In this document: positions 1-9,905 of the stretch, in pieces | Layout of the letters: every line of letters starts with the position of its first letter | Position numbering within the stretch: the stretch's first letter is position 1 | DNA from: Pirellulaceae bacterium | GTDB lineage: Bacteria > Planctomycetota > Planctomycetia > Pirellulales > Pirellulaceae | Direction of reading: 5' to 3' | Assembly (NCBI GenBank): GCA_020852965.1 | Contig: JADYZV010000039.1 | Location: 97,763-161,762, forward strand | Length of the DNA stretch: 64,000 nucleotides | The notes under the pieces: generated by a model | Seen by the model: only the letters and a program-made list of their open reading frames with translations | Databases searched by the model: none | Told to the model about the DNA's origin: nothing | Position numbers and translations under genes: made by a program

Positions 1-2
1 GC

Positions 3-3000
3 GGACTGGTGTTATTCGGCGGCGAGTCGACGCGCTTGGATGATCCAGGACTGCGCATCGTATGGCAACTGGTGCAAGCTTCGATCGCGTCGGGCGTAGC
101 GCTGGCTGGGCTGTGGATGTTGTTTGGCAAGCGAGGCGGCAATGTGTTGATTCATGCGGGGGTTGGTTTGTTGATGGTCGGTCAGTTTGTCTTCGGTGAT
201 CGACAAGTCGAGCAGCGGATGGGATTGGCCGAAGGAGCAACGACGAATCTAGTGTTTACCCAAAGCGAACTCGAACTGGCGCTGATCGACACGAGCGACC
301 CGCAAGAGGACGTGGTCTACGCCATTCCCGAAGCGCTCATCCGTCGCGTCAATGCCTCGGATCAGGTGATCGACGATCCCGACTTGCCAGCCAAGCTGAA
401 GATTGTGCAGTGGATGAAGAATAGTAGTCTATCGCGTCTCGAAGCTGATTTTGAGAATCCAGCGACCACCGGCAATGGCTTGCAATATATGGCGCTTCCC
501 GCCAAGTCGCAGGGTGGAGCTATGCAGGAAGGGAACGTTGCAGCGGCCTATGTTCAAGTGATCGACAAGCAGACCGACGAGCCGATCGAGACGGTGATGC
601 TCAGTCAACGAATCAATGATAGCGCTCAGATGTTCGCCGGGATGCAGCCCGATGAGTACGAACCGGTAACCATCGATGGCAAGCCGTTCGAGCTGGCCAT
701 TCGCTATCGGCAGGAACGCAAGCCTTTTGACGTGTTACTGAAGGATGTTGAAAAACTGGATTACAGTGGCACCGACACTCCGCGCGATTACTCGTCGCTG
801 CTGGTCATCACCGATCGCGAGACGGGCGAGACGCAGGAGGGGAAGACGTGGATGAACAACCCCATTCGCTATAAGGGCGAGACGTTTTACCAAAGCAATT
901 ACAACAAAATCCCGATTCCCGGCGGTGGCGTGGTGGAAACGACGGGGCTGCAAGTCGTGGAGAACATGGGATGGGTCATTCCCTATGTGGCTTGCATGAT
1001 GGTCTTCTGGGGGATGTTTGCTCACTTTGGCGGGACGTTCTTGACCTTTGCCAATCGCTACGCGCGCGGTGCCATTCCTACATCCGATGCGGTGCAAACA
1101 ACCGACAAAGGTACTTGGAGAAGTCGCGTGGCGATGATGGCAATCGGTCTGGGGGTGTGCGTCTTGACGGCTGGCTATTTTGCCAAACCCCAATCGCACA
1201 ATCGAGCGCAGATAGATTACGCGGCGGTAGCAGAAATTCCAGTGCAGCACGAAGGGCGTATTAAGTCCTTCGACTCGGTGGCGCGCAATATGTTGCAGTT
1301 CATCAGCAAGCCGGTCTTTGGCAGCATGCCCTATGTCAAGGACTCGAAGGGGGGCAAGCATTCTCCCAGCGAATGGCTGCTAGCGGTCATGGCGGGACAG
1401 GATTGGGTGCGCGACGCTCGGATCTTCCGCATTTATCCCGATGAAGTCCGCGCCGTATTTGACCTCGAGCCGCACAGTGATTTTCGCTACTCGCTCAATG
1501 AGCTTGAGAAGAACATGCCCAAGTTCCGTGCAGAGATCGAGAAATTGCGCGAAGGTAACCGCGACCCGAAGTCGTTCGATTTTCGCGAACAGAAGCTGGC
1601 GGCTATGTTTCAGCAGCTCAACACGTTCGACCTGGTTTCCATCGCCTATCAACTCCCACCCATTCCAGACCCAGGCGACAAGCCGACTGAAGAGCAACGC
1701 CAGCAGTTCTTAGCCGATGTCATGAAGACTTTTGAGGTGATGCAAAACATAGAAGCGGGGGGACCGCCGGCTGTTATTCCACCTCAAGGTGAAGCGACCG
1801 AGGAGAATTTGAAGACCGCTAAATGGCAAGCCTACGGACCATCGATCTTCGCTACCTTCTTAGGGCAGACCATGAGGATGGCCAAGGGGGGCCCCAACCC
1901 AGCCATCTTGGCCTTCACCGACATTATCGATGCCGTGCGTGCGAATGATGCGCCGGCTGCTAACAAGGCGATCGACCAGTATCACGATTTGCTGGCGGAA
2001 ACTCCGCTGGCCGCCGCCTCGCTGGACAAAGCGGCCACCGAGAGCTGGCTCAATAAGTTCAATCCAACCCTGCAGGGAATCCTGCTCTACGCGTTGGCGA
2101 TCACCTTGAGCTTCTCTGGGTTTCTGTTTCGCTCCGAGAATCTACGCAAAGCCGCGTTTTGGATGCTGGTAGGGGTGCTCGTCATTCATACCATTGCCAT
2201 CGTGTCGCGAGTTTATATTTCAGGCCGCGCACCAGTCATCAATTTGTATTCGTCGGCCGTGTTCATCGGCTGGGCCTGTGTGCTGTTGGGATTGGTCTTA
2301 GAAGTCGTCCATCCCATCGGTATCGCCAATTTGGTTGCCGCCTTCATAGGGATCGCCACCCTCAGTATCGCTCGTTCGCTCGACACGAGTGACACCATGC
2401 ACGTATTGGAAGCGGTGTTGGATACACAGTTCTGGCTATCGACGCACGTCATTTCGGTCACGGCGGGCTACGCGGTCACTTTTTTGGCGGGCTTCTTAGG
2501 TGTCTGCGCGCTGGTGCATCGCATGGCTACTGGTTACGACGCAATACCGGCCGGGCGGCGCGCGCCACAAACAGAGGCCTTCCAGCAGATTTTGTATCGG
2601 ATGATGTATGGCACGATCTGCTTTGCCATCTTTTTCAGCTTCATCGGCACCGTCTTGGGTGGCCTATGGGCTGACGACAGTTGGGGACGCTTTTGGGGCT
2701 GGGATCCTAAGGAGAACGGTGCGATGATGATCGTGCTGTGGAACGCGATTCTGCTACACGCGCGCTGGGACAAGCAAATTGGTGCGCGAGGTTTTGCAGT
2801 GCTGGCCGTGCTGGGGAACATTGTCACCGCTTGGTCTTGGTTCGGTACCAATCAATTGGGAATCGGACTTCATAGCTATGGCTTTACCAGCGGTGCGTTG
2901 ATTTCGTTGGGTGCCTTTGTCGGAGCCAACTTGTTGTTCGTGATTGTCAGCTTGATAGTCACGCGTGCCAATCAGGCGGCGCTGGCCAATACGAGCGCGC

Positions 3001-3005
3001 GTTAG
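3..3005 (+). CDS. ccsA: Cytochrome c maturation protein, ResB/Ccs1-CcsA fusion (5' end outside the window)
   Basis: The frame is open to the left edge, so the protein begins upstream; the first possible internal start is GTG at 9. Numbered from there, residues about 1-360 look like ResB/Ccs1, with a long extracytoplasmic part between membrane segments. Residues about 690-998 are CcsA: a run of membrane helices with the Trp-rich haem motif WGRFWGWDPKEN near residue 895 and a conserved His in HSYGF near 953. In system II cytochrome c biogenesis, ResB and CcsA together carry haem across the membrane and attach it to CxxCH apocytochromes. Fused forms are known in several phyla. The middle (about 430-650) is a soluble extracytoplasmic insert I cannot assign. 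The product may serve CxxCH proteins such as the one at 4488. Confidence 0.9.
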   Translation, partial: GLVLFGGESTRLDDPGLRIVWQLVQASIASGVALAGLWMLFGKRGGNVLIHAGVGLLMVGQFVFGDRQVEQRMGLAEGATTNLVFTQSELELALIDTSDPQEDVVYAIPEALIRRVNASDQVIDDPDLPAKLKIVQWMKNSSLSRLEADFENPATTGNGLQYMALPAKSQGGAMQEGNVAAAYVQVIDKQTDEPIETVMLSQRINDSAQMFAGMQPDEYEPVTIDGKPFELAIRYRQERKPFDVLLKDVEKLDYSGTDTPRDYSSLLVITDRETGETQEGKTWMNNPIRYKGETFYQSNYNKIPIPGGGVVETTGLQVVENMGWVIPYVACMMVFWGMFAHFGGTFLTFANRYARGAIPTSDAVQTTDKGTWRSRVAMMAIGLGVCVLTAGYFAKPQSHNRAQIDYAAVAEIPVQHEGRIKSFDSVARNMLQFISKPVFGSMPYVKDSKGGKHSPSEWLLAVMAGQDWVRDARIFRIYPDEVRAVFDLEPHSDFRYSLNELEKNMPKFRAEIEKLREGNRDPKSFDFREQKLAAMFQQLNTFDLVSIAYQLPPIPDPGDKPTEEQRQQFLADVMKTFEVMQNIEAGGPPAVIPPQGEATEENLKTAKWQAYGPSIFATFLGQTMRMAKGGPNPAILAFTDIIDAVRANDAPAANKAIDQYHDLLAETPLAAASLDKAATESWLNKFNPTLQGILLYALAITLSFSGFLFRSENLRKAAFWMLVGVLVIHTIAIVSRVYISGRAPVINLYSSAVFIGWACVLLGLVLEVVHPIGIANLVAAFIGIATLSIARSLDTSDTMHVLEAVLDTQFWLSTHVISVTAGYAVTFLAGFLGVCALVHRMATGYDAIPAGRRAPQTEAFQQILYRMMYGTICFAIFFSFIGTVLGGLWADDSWGRFWGWDPKENGAMMIVLWNAILLHARWDKQIGARGFAVLAVLGNIVTAWSWFGTNQLGIGLHSYGFTSGALISLGAFVGANLLFVIVSLIVTRANQAALANTSAR

Positions 3006-3398
3006 TAGTCGACACGAATTGTTTAACGCCTAGCCGGATTGGACGGTGGAGCGGTAGTGATCTCTCTTAAGAATTGTTGGCTAGATGCACGAGCGATCAG
3101 AGCAGTGAGGGTGTCCCGTCCAAGTAGGCGCAGGCGGGAGCGGAGTTGATTGCACCTAGCGACTAGACTGTACGCGAGAGGGTTTATGGAGAGAAGTTGG
3201 CGGTCGCATGTGACCCAGCACGTGACTACCGCAGGAGCCATTGCCTGCGCTGGCCGCGAAAGTGGGTTGGCACGCGCTGTGTTCATCATAGACCTACCTG
3301 TTGATCAAGCTCGCTTTGTGCATCAGCGGCCTGCTGCGGCTCGGCGTTAAACGATTTCACCGGGACGACACCAATTAATTGTTTGATGCCGATTACAA
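3006..3398. other. Intergenic region, nothing recognised
   Basis: About 390 bp between the cytochrome maturation gene and the EamA transporter. Short open frames exist on both strands but show no motif, ribosome site or codon pattern to support them. No hairpin with a T-run and no known repeat of this window was found. Confidence 0.5.
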
Positions 3399-4349
3399 TT
3401 GGATGGCAGAAGGTTTCTGGTTTTTAGCCTTGCAAGTCACTACACATTCGCGAGTAACTATTTGACATCCGACGGCAAACCCTGGCTGGGTCGTGTTCAA
3501 ATTGTGCTGGCTGCCATGTTGTGGAGCACGAGTGGTTTCTTTGCCAAGGCACCGTGGTTTGATGCTTGGCCCGAGGATATCCGCGGAGTGATGCTCGCCT
3601 TCTGGCGGAGTGGTTTTGCGGCGCTTGTACTCGTCCCCATGATTCGCCGCCCGACTTGGCGATGGCCCATGCTGCCGATGATGGTCTGTTTCGCGCTAAT
3701 GGTCTGGTCGTTCATGTCGGCCATGGTGCATGGGCCTGCGGCCAATGCGATCTGGTTGCAGTACTTGGCACCCGGCTGGGTGTTGCTCGGCGGAGCCTTG
3801 TTGCTGCGCGAATCGGTGACCGCTGCCGACGTGCGGATGATCGTGTTCTGTTTGGGCGGCGTGCTGTTGATCTTGGCGATGGAAATGTGGAGTGGCAGTG
3901 CGCTGTGGGCTACCATCATGGGGATCATTTCCGGAGTTTCCTTTGCAGGAGTGGTGCTGGCGATTCGGCGCATGCGCGATGCCGATCCGGCTTGGCTCAT
4001 CACGCTCAATCATTCAGCGACCGCGCTATTGTTGTTGCCGTGGGTGTGGGGCGCACCGAGCGTGGAAGTGCCCGTGACCAGCTATATTGCGCTGGGGTTG
4101 TTCGGTGTTTTTCAAATGTCGATCCCCTATGTCTTGTTCGCTCGCGGTCTGCGCAGTACCCCAGGTCCTGAAGCGTCGGTGCTGTCGTTGATTGAACCAT
4201 TGCTGGTGCCGATGTGGGTCTATCTGGCGTGGAGTCATCATCCCAGCTACCAAGCACCGCAGTGGTGGACGTGGGCCGGAGGCGGCTTGATTCTATTGGG
4301 ATTGCTCAGTCGCTATGTGCCGCCACTGCTGCGGGCGGCTAGGTGGTAG
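3399..4349 (+). CDS. EamA/DMT-family transporter
   Basis: A 316-residue, very hydrophobic protein with about ten predicted membrane helices in two repeats of five, the layout of the drug/metabolite transporter superfamily (EamA domains). The second half carries the typical ending with GLRSTPGPEASVLSLIEPLL, where the Glu-Pro of the family motif is visible. Members export amino acids, nucleobases or other small metabolites across the inner membrane; the substrate cannot be read here. The start is uncertain: TTG at 3399 opens the frame, but the first helix begins near residue 34, so a start around 3460 is equally possible. It stands alone, with a heptamer tandem repeat just after its stop codon. 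Confidence 0.8.
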   Translation: MDGRRFLVFSLASHYTFASNYLTSDGKPWLGRVQIVLAAMLWSTSGFFAKAPWFDAWPEDIRGVMLAFWRSGFAALVLVPMIRRPTWRWPMLPMMVCFALMVWSFMSAMVHGPAANAIWLQYLAPGWVLLGGALLLRESVTAADVRMIVFCLGGVLLILAMEMWSGSALWATIMGIISGVSFAGVVLAIRRMRDADPAWLITLNHSATALLLLPWVWGAPSVEVPVTSYIALGLFGVFQMSIPYVLFARGLRSTPGPEASVLSLIEPLLVPMWVYLAWSHHPSYQAPQWWTWAGGGLILLGLLSRYVPPLLRAARW

Positions 4350-4353
4350 GGTG

Positions 4354-4381
4354 GTTCTTGGTTCTTGGTTCTTGGTTGGGA
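4354..4381. repeat. Heptamer tandem repeat GGTTCTT x3
   Basis: Three exact copies of GGTTCTT followed by a variant (GGTTGGG), immediately after the EamA stop codon. It is one of several 7-bp arrays in the window (see 50881, 51047 and 63951). Confidence 0.85.
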
Positions 4382-4487
4382 ACCAGATGGTGGAGTTCAG
4401 CAGGAAGTTGCGTTCGAATGCCCCTTTTTGCGTGGCAGAGTGTTAGACTAAGAGGAACCTACCCGACGCGCTATCCCCACCAAGATC

Positions 4488-7400
4488 GTGACGCTCATGT
4501 ATCTCTCAAGTCTCACAACGGATACTGAAAGAAGACTGAGAGCTGGGGGGAGGAATGTTGTTGGTATGGTTGGGCGGATTGTTGGGTGGGGATTCCGACG
4601 CGGAGCGTCGGGCCACATTAGAAGCCACATTAGAAGCCACATTAGAAGCCACATTACAAGGCACACTGCGGGGCATATTGCGTGGGCAGTCGTGGGCTTT
4701 GCTTGGGTGGCGTTGCCATTGTTGGCCGATGAGCCCCAGGAGATCGAATTCTTCGAAGTTCGGATTCGGCCGACGCTCGTGCGCCATTGCTATGAGTGCC
4801 ATTCACAGGCAGCCCAGGAGCCCAAGGGGGGCTTGCTACTCGACTCGCGCGATGCCTTGCGAACCGGTGGTGACTCGGGGCCAGCCGTCGTACCAGGAGA
4901 TGTCGAGCAGAGTCTGTTGCTCGACGCCTTGAATCACACGAACTTCGAGATGCCGCCGGGAAAGAAGTTGTCGGACGAGACGATCGCCGACTTTGCTAAG
5001 TGGATCGCCGACGGTGCGGTCGATCCGCGCGATGCACCAACCAGTCCGCAGCAAGCGGCTGAGCAATTGTGGCGTGAATCGCTCAGCGAACGGCTCGATT
5101 GGTGGAGCCTCAAACCGGTTCAGCCGCAGCAACTGCCGAGTGTTGAAAGCGAATGGAATGGTGCGACACCTCTCGATCGCTTTGTGTTGGCACGACTGGA
5201 GCAGGAGGGCTTAACCCCTGCGCCGCCTGCCGACCGACGTACATTGATCAAACGATTGTATTTGGTGCTGTTGGGCTTGCCACCCGACACTGCGGCCGTA
5301 GAAGCCTTCGTCAGTGATCCCAATACCAAAGCGTACGCGGAGTTGGTCGATCGACTTTTGGCTTCACCCCATTTCGGCGAGCGTTGGGCGCGGCATTGGA
5401 TGGACGTGGTGCGCTATGCGGACACCTATGGTTACGAATGGGATATCCCTGCCAATGGAGCCTGGCGCTATCGAGACTATCTGACGCGAGCTTTTAATCG
5501 CGATGTGCCCTTCGATCAACTCGTGCTCGAGCAATTGGCCGGGGATCTACTTGCCGAGCCGCGCATCGATTCCCAGAAGCAGATTAACGAGTCGTTGATC
5601 GGGCCGATGTTTTACCAGTTGGGCGAAAATCGGCATGGGGATAGCTCGGAATTCGACGGCATTCATCAAGAGATGTTGGACAATAAGATCGATGCCTTTT
5701 CCAAAGCCTTTCAAGCGACGACGATCGCCTGCGCCCGTTGTCATGATCACAAAATCGATGCGGTAGCCCAGAGCGAGTACTATGCGCTGGCGGGGACGTT
5801 CATGAGCTCTCGCTGGCTCAGTCAAACCGTCGACCTTCCCCAGCGCAATGCGACTGTCATTGCTGAACTGGAGTCAATCAAGAGCCAGCTGAAACCGTTG
5901 CTTGCTAGGTTGTGGCGACAAGACGCTCAGCAGATGTCATCCGCCATGCTAGCCGCACTGACGAACAGCGAGAATAGCAACGCAACGTTTGTTCGCTGGC
6001 GCGAACTATTGACAAGCCCTACATCGACCCCTCTGACCATGGAATCGCCACTGTATATGTGGCAGCAATTGGCGTCCGATGGAATGAAGCATTCATTTGC
6101 CGTATTGAAACGAGAAGTGCCTGAAACACCAGTCGATTTGTCCGAGCCTTGGCAGGATTTGGCTAAGCAGATTTCCGACGAGTCAGCGCGTCGCATTGCG
6201 GACAATGCACGACACTTTCAAACCACAATCGATTTTTCCAAGAGCTTACCAGAGGGTTGGTCCGTCGATGGTGCGGGATTACAACGAGTTACGGCATGCG
6301 GTGATTTTAGCATCGCGCCTGATGGTGATACGATCGTCGGGCAGCTGTTGCCTGCCGGATTGATGACCCATCGGCACTCCACGCGACTCAATGGAGCGGT
6401 GCGGACACCCTACTTGCGACAATTCAAGAACGCGTACCTGAGTTTCGAGTACGTGGGAGGTGACTTCGCCGCTCAGCGCACCGTGATTGACAATGGGTTT
6501 CTGACGGAAAAGCAAGGCTACTTGGACAGTGCACAGCCGGCCTGGCTAACTTTAAGTACGCTACCTTCGATGTCCGAGAGGCATAACTACATTGAATTTG
6601 CGACCAAGACCAGCAATCCCAATTTTCCTCCACGCGTCGGTTTGGGGGGCGCTTGCAGCGACGAGCAAATTGCCGATCCTCGCAGTTGGTTCGGTTTGAG
6701 ACGAGCGGTGCTACACGATGTGTCACATCCGCCGCTCGACGAATTGACTCGGTTTCAACCGCTTTTGGCGGGCGAACCGCCGCAATCATTCGAACAGGTG
6801 TTCGATCGCTATGCAGGTTGGTTCCATGGCGCACTGCAGGCTTGGTCAGAGGAGAGGGCCACCACCGATGATGTCTGGCTCATCAATTGGCTGCTGGCAA
6901 ATGGTTTGTTACGAAATCAACTCGGCAGCGCTGAGCTCGACCAGGAGCCAGCGATTGCAGAATTGGTTAATCGCTATCGCCAAACGGAATTGCAGCTTAC
7001 CGTCCCTTGGACCGTCAACAGCATGTGTGACATCGACGAAGGTTACGACTATCAACTCAATCTACGAGGCGAATACGATCGCAAGGGGGATGCGATTCCG
7101 CGCGGCTACTTGCAAGCCATCACGGAGGGTGACGCGTGCTTTCATTCGCCGGGTAGTGGTCGGCTCGAATTGGCCGAGCGAGTTGCCAGTGGCGACAATC
7201 CGCTGACAGCCAGAGTGATCGTCAATCGCAATTGGCATTGGTTGTTTGGAACGGGATTGGTCGACACCCCCAACGACTTCGGGCGATTGGGCGGCACTCC
7301 TTCGCATCCTGAATTGCTCGATTGGCTCACGGCGCGTTTCGTCAGTCAAGGCTGGTCGGTGAAGCGGCTACTACGCGAGATACTGCTCAGTCAGACGTGG

Positions 7401-8033
7401 CAGCAGTCGAGTGCGACCAACGATCAGGCCGAGCAGCGAGATCCCGACAATCGGTTGTTGCACCACTACCCGCTGCGTCGATTGGAAGCGGAGATGGTGC
7501 GCGACGCCATGCTCAGTGTATCGGGGCGGATCGACGAGCGGCTATATGGAGCTCCCATCGATCCTCATCGCGCGTCCGAAGATCCCCAAAAACGATTGGT
7601 CTGTGGTCCACTAGATGGCGACGGTCGACGTTCGATCTACATCAAGGTGACGATCATGGAACCGGCGCGATTGCTGGCTACGTTCAACGCGCCCGATCCC
7701 AAGATTCCAACCGGGCAGCGGGACGTGAGCAACACGCCCGCTCAATCACTGACGCTGCTCAACGATCTGTTTGTCCAAGAGCAAGCCGCACATTGGTCGG
7801 CGCGTATGCTCCAGCAGCCGCATGTTGGCGTAGACTCAAGGTTGCGTGAGATGTTCAATACAGGGCTGTGTCGGCCGGCAACCCAGCTCGAACTGATGCG
7901 CTGGCGGGCTGCGGTCTACGATTTGGCCGAACTGCATGGCGTAGCCTCCACCGCAGTTATGAGCAGTGATGTGGTCTGGCAAGACATCGCACATGCGTTT
8001 TTCAACCTAAAAGAATTTTTGTATTATCGATGA
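4488..8033 (+). CDS. DUF1549/DUF1553 planctomycete cytochrome-like protein (PSCyt1 family)
   Basis: An 1181-residue exported protein of the planctomycete-specific architecture: an N-terminal PSCyt1-like region with a CxxCH haem motif (CYECH, residues 101-105), a DUF1549 domain with a second CxxCH (CARCH, 415-419), a beta-rich middle, and a C-terminal DUF1553 domain ending near residue 1140. These proteins are almost always paired with a DUF1501 protein, as here (8363); their role is unproven. The start is unclear: GTG 4488, ATG 4497 or ATG 4566, the last with a GGGGGGAGGA stretch upstream. The signal peptide is odd. Between VGRIVGWGF and IAWAVVGFAWVALPLLADEP lie about 23 residues encoded by a dispersed palindromic repeat and three 12-bp tandem copies (RSHI x3). 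Confidence 0.9.
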   Translation: MTLMYLSSLTTDTERRLRAGGRNVVGMVGRIVGWGFRRGASGHIRSHIRSHIRSHITRHTAGHIAWAVVGFAWVALPLLADEPQEIEFFEVRIRPTLVRHCYECHSQAAQEPKGGLLLDSRDALRTGGDSGPAVVPGDVEQSLLLDALNHTNFEMPPGKKLSDETIADFAKWIADGAVDPRDAPTSPQQAAEQLWRESLSERLDWWSLKPVQPQQLPSVESEWNGATPLDRFVLARLEQEGLTPAPPADRRTLIKRLYLVLLGLPPDTAAVEAFVSDPNTKAYAELVDRLLASPHFGERWARHWMDVVRYADTYGYEWDIPANGAWRYRDYLTRAFNRDVPFDQLVLEQLAGDLLAEPRIDSQKQINESLIGPMFYQLGENRHGDSSEFDGIHQEMLDNKIDAFSKAFQATTIACARCHDHKIDAVAQSEYYALAGTFMSSRWLSQTVDLPQRNATVIAELESIKSQLKPLLARLWRQDAQQMSSAMLAALTNSENSNATFVRWRELLTSPTSTPLTMESPLYMWQQLASDGMKHSFAVLKREVPETPVDLSEPWQDLAKQISDESARRIADNARHFQTTIDFSKSLPEGWSVDGAGLQRVTACGDFSIAPDGDTIVGQLLPAGLMTHRHSTRLNGAVRTPYLRQFKNAYLSFEYVGGDFAAQRTVIDNGFLTEKQGYLDSAQPAWLTLSTLPSMSERHNYIEFATKTSNPNFPPRVGLGGACSDEQIADPRSWFGLRRAVLHDVSHPPLDELTRFQPLLAGEPPQSFEQVFDRYAGWFHGALQAWSEERATTDDVWLINWLLANGLLRNQLGSAELDQEPAIAELVNRYRQTELQLTVPWTVNSMCDIDEGYDYQLNLRGEYDRKGDAIPRGYLQAITEGDACFHSPGSGRLELAERVASGDNPLTARVIVNRNWHWLFGTGLVDTPNDFGRLGGTPSHPELLDWLTARFVSQGWSVKRLLREILLSQTWQQSSATNDQAEQRDPDNRLLHHYPLRRLEAEMVRDAMLSVSGRIDERLYGAPIDPHRASEDPQKRLVCGPLDGDGRRSIYIKVTIMEPARLLATFNAPDPKIPTGQRDVSNTPAQSLTLLNDLFVQEQAAHWSARMLQQPHVGVDSRLREMFNTGLCRPATQLELMRWRAAVYDLAELHGVASTAVMSSDVVWQDIAHAFFNLKEFLYYR
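4595..4656. repeat. REP-like palindrome (family D) plus 12-bp tandem repeat inside the signal peptide
   Basis: Positions 4595-4620 hold the window's family D palindrome (stem CCGACGC/GCGTCGG around GGA, then GCCACATTA). It runs directly into three copies of the 12-mer GAAGCCACATTA (4621-4656), whose 3' part matches the end of the palindrome. All of it is read in frame as RRGASGHI followed by RSHI repeats. Confidence 0.85.
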
Positions 8034-8121
8034 AGCAGTTAATTAGCTGCTTGGACGTTAGCGACGGTTGCTCGATTCAACTGAGAACATAAACATTCAC
8101 AAACTCGAATGAATGGGAGGC

Positions 8122-8308
8122 GTATTAACCACGAAACACACGGAGGTCACGAAAGAAAAGCGACACTTTCTGCGGAACACCAGCACTTAAGTAACCTTTA
8201 TGTATGCCTGCTAGCCGGGGCGAAAGGGGGGCGATCAACAAGAAGTGTTGAAGAACACACCAGTTTTTTCGTGTCCTTCGTGTTTTTCGTGGTCAACAGA
8301 GTATTAAC
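8122..8308. mobile_element. MITE-like element with 30-bp inverted termini
   Basis: An inverted repeat pair, 8125-8154 and 8267-8296, matches at 26 of 30 positions; the core is ACCACGAAANACACG followed by AGGNCACGAAA. The octamer GTATTAAC occurs at both outer edges (8122 and 8301), possibly a target duplication. The ACCACGAAA-type terminus resembles a short repeat seen scattered in genomes of many phyla. A 79-codon frame across it is a by-product of the repeat, not a gene. It fills the gap between the DUF1553 and DUF1501 genes. Confidence 0.65.
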
Positions 8309-8362
8309 ATGTGAGCGGTTTCCTGGAGACTTATATCTAGTAGCTTAAAACGGAATTAATAC

Positions 8363-9823
8363 ATGATGCACAATCGAACTCGAAATCCTAGCGGGAGCTG
8401 CTGTCCGGGACGGGTATCCAGACCAACTACGCGGCGAGAAATGTTGCGGAGCGCGTCGGGTGGTTTTGGGCTATTGGCACTGAGCGGTTTGATGGCCGAG
8501 CGTGGTTATGCTGGTTTAGCGACCGATGCACACTTTGAGCCTCGCGCGAAACATGTGATTTTTTGCTTCATGGATGGTGGTCCAAGTCACGTCGATACTT
8601 TCGATCCCAAGCCGCTGCTCGACAAACACCAAGGCAAAGCGATTGGCGAAGGGGCGGTTTCCACCAAATCGCAGAGTGCTGCCAACCGTGTTTGGTTAGG
8701 CAGTCCATGGAAGTTTCGTCGACGTGGTGCGAGTGGCTTGTGGGTCAGCGATCTACTGCCGCACATCGCGCAATGTGCTGATGACCTGTGCGTACTGCGC
8801 TCGTTAGTCGGTGTCCAACCTTTGCATGGCCAACAGGCTTTATTGCTGCACACGGGACGTGTGACGGGACGCGCACCGAGTCTCGGGTCATGGGTTTCCT
8901 ACGGACTGGGAACCGAGTGCGAGTCGCTGCCGGGCTATGTGCTGCTTAACAACGACTGGATTCCCAATGGTGGCTTCGAGAACTTCGGCAGTTCGTTTTT
9001 GCCAGCCACGCATGCCGCGACGCTGTTACGTGCCAAGGGACTGCCTGTTGATAACATTGCGCCGAGCGACAGCCGGCGGGTACAACGTAGGAAATTGGCA
9101 CTGCTCAGCGAGCAAGATCACGACTTTGCCGCGCAGTCGGGCCAGTCGCAAGTCATCGAGTCGGCAATTCGCAATTACGAGACTGCCTTTCAAATGCAGT
9201 CGGCCATCCCAGACGTGGCAGATGTGGCTGGCGAAACGGCCGCTACACAGCGGATGTATGGCTTGGATAGCGCCAACGACTATAAACGGTTTTATGGAAT
9301 GCAGTGCTTGCGAGCGCGACGTTTGGTCGAGCAGGGTGTGCGATTTGTCGAGATCACTTGTCCATTGACTCATCCCAACAATTCACCTTGGGATCAACAT
9401 GGTGAATTGAAAAAATACCACGAAGAAAATGCCATGATCACCGATCAAGCGGTGGCAGCGCTGATCGTCGATCTAAAACAACGTGGACTGCTGGACGATA
9501 CGATGGTTGTGTGGGCTGGCGAGATGGGACGCACGCCGCACACGCCGCAAGTCAGTCCAACGTGTGGTCGGGATCATCATGTCGATGGTTACAGTATCTT
9601 TGTGGCTGGGGGTGGTTTTCGTGGCGGGTTGACATTTGGCAGCACCGACGACTTCGGCAATTCGGTGGTCGAAGATCCGATATCGATTCATGACGTGCAT
9701 GCCACCCTGCTGCATCAACTGGGGCTCGACCATGAGCGTTTGGTGTTTCGCTTTGGGGGGCGTGACGTGAGTTTGACCGATGTGCATGGGGAGGTGCTAC
9801 ATCGCGTATTGCAGCAGAGCTGA
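8363..9823 (+). CDS. DUF1501 protein (sulfatase-like fold, Tat-exported)
   Basis: A 486-residue protein with an N-terminal twin-arginine signal (TRREMLRSASGG, arginines 24-25) followed by a hydrophobic stretch, so it should leave the cytoplasm folded. The rest matches DUF1501, an alkaline-phosphatase/sulfatase-like family: FCFMDGGPSHVDTFDPK near residue 70 supplies the first metal-site region, and the C-terminal part has EMGRTPH and GRDHH. It lies downstream of the DUF1549/DUF1553 gene on the same strand, the usual pairing in planctomycetes, although a 330-bp gap with a MITE-like element separates them. The substrate is unknown. Confidence 0.92.
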   Translation: MMHNRTRNPSGSCCPGRVSRPTTRREMLRSASGGFGLLALSGLMAERGYAGLATDAHFEPRAKHVIFCFMDGGPSHVDTFDPKPLLDKHQGKAIGEGAVSTKSQSAANRVWLGSPWKFRRRGASGLWVSDLLPHIAQCADDLCVLRSLVGVQPLHGQQALLLHTGRVTGRAPSLGSWVSYGLGTECESLPGYVLLNNDWIPNGGFENFGSSFLPATHAATLLRAKGLPVDNIAPSDSRRVQRRKLALLSEQDHDFAAQSGQSQVIESAIRNYETAFQMQSAIPDVADVAGETAATQRMYGLDSANDYKRFYGMQCLRARRLVEQGVRFVEITCPLTHPNNSPWDQHGELKKYHEENAMITDQAVAALIVDLKQRGLLDDTMVVWAGEMGRTPHTPQVSPTCGRDHHVDGYSIFVAGGGFRGGLTFGSTDDFGNSVVEDPISIHDVHATLLHQLGLDHERLVFRFGGRDVSLTDVHGEVLHRVLQQS

Positions 9824-9859
9824 CATCGGAGAGGAAATGGGTGTGGCTGACTTATGCCC

Positions 9860-9880
9860 CCTGCCAGCTTGTCTGGCAGG
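9860..9880. terminator. Hairpin between convergent genes
   Basis: Perfect 8-bp stem CCTGCCAG/CTGGCAGG with a 5-nt loop, located between the stop codons of the DUF1501 gene (9823) and the pyrophosphatase gene (9906, opposite strand). There is no clear T-run, so it may only be a barrier or a Rho-assisted end. Confidence 0.45.
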
Positions 9881-9905
9881 AGCAGAAGTGTTGGATTTAA
9901 AGACT

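Noticed and set aside
8109..8348. 79-codon open frame between the DUF1553 and DUF1501 genes
   Set aside because: It spans the inverted termini of the MITE-like element; its two ends are simply translations of the repeat.
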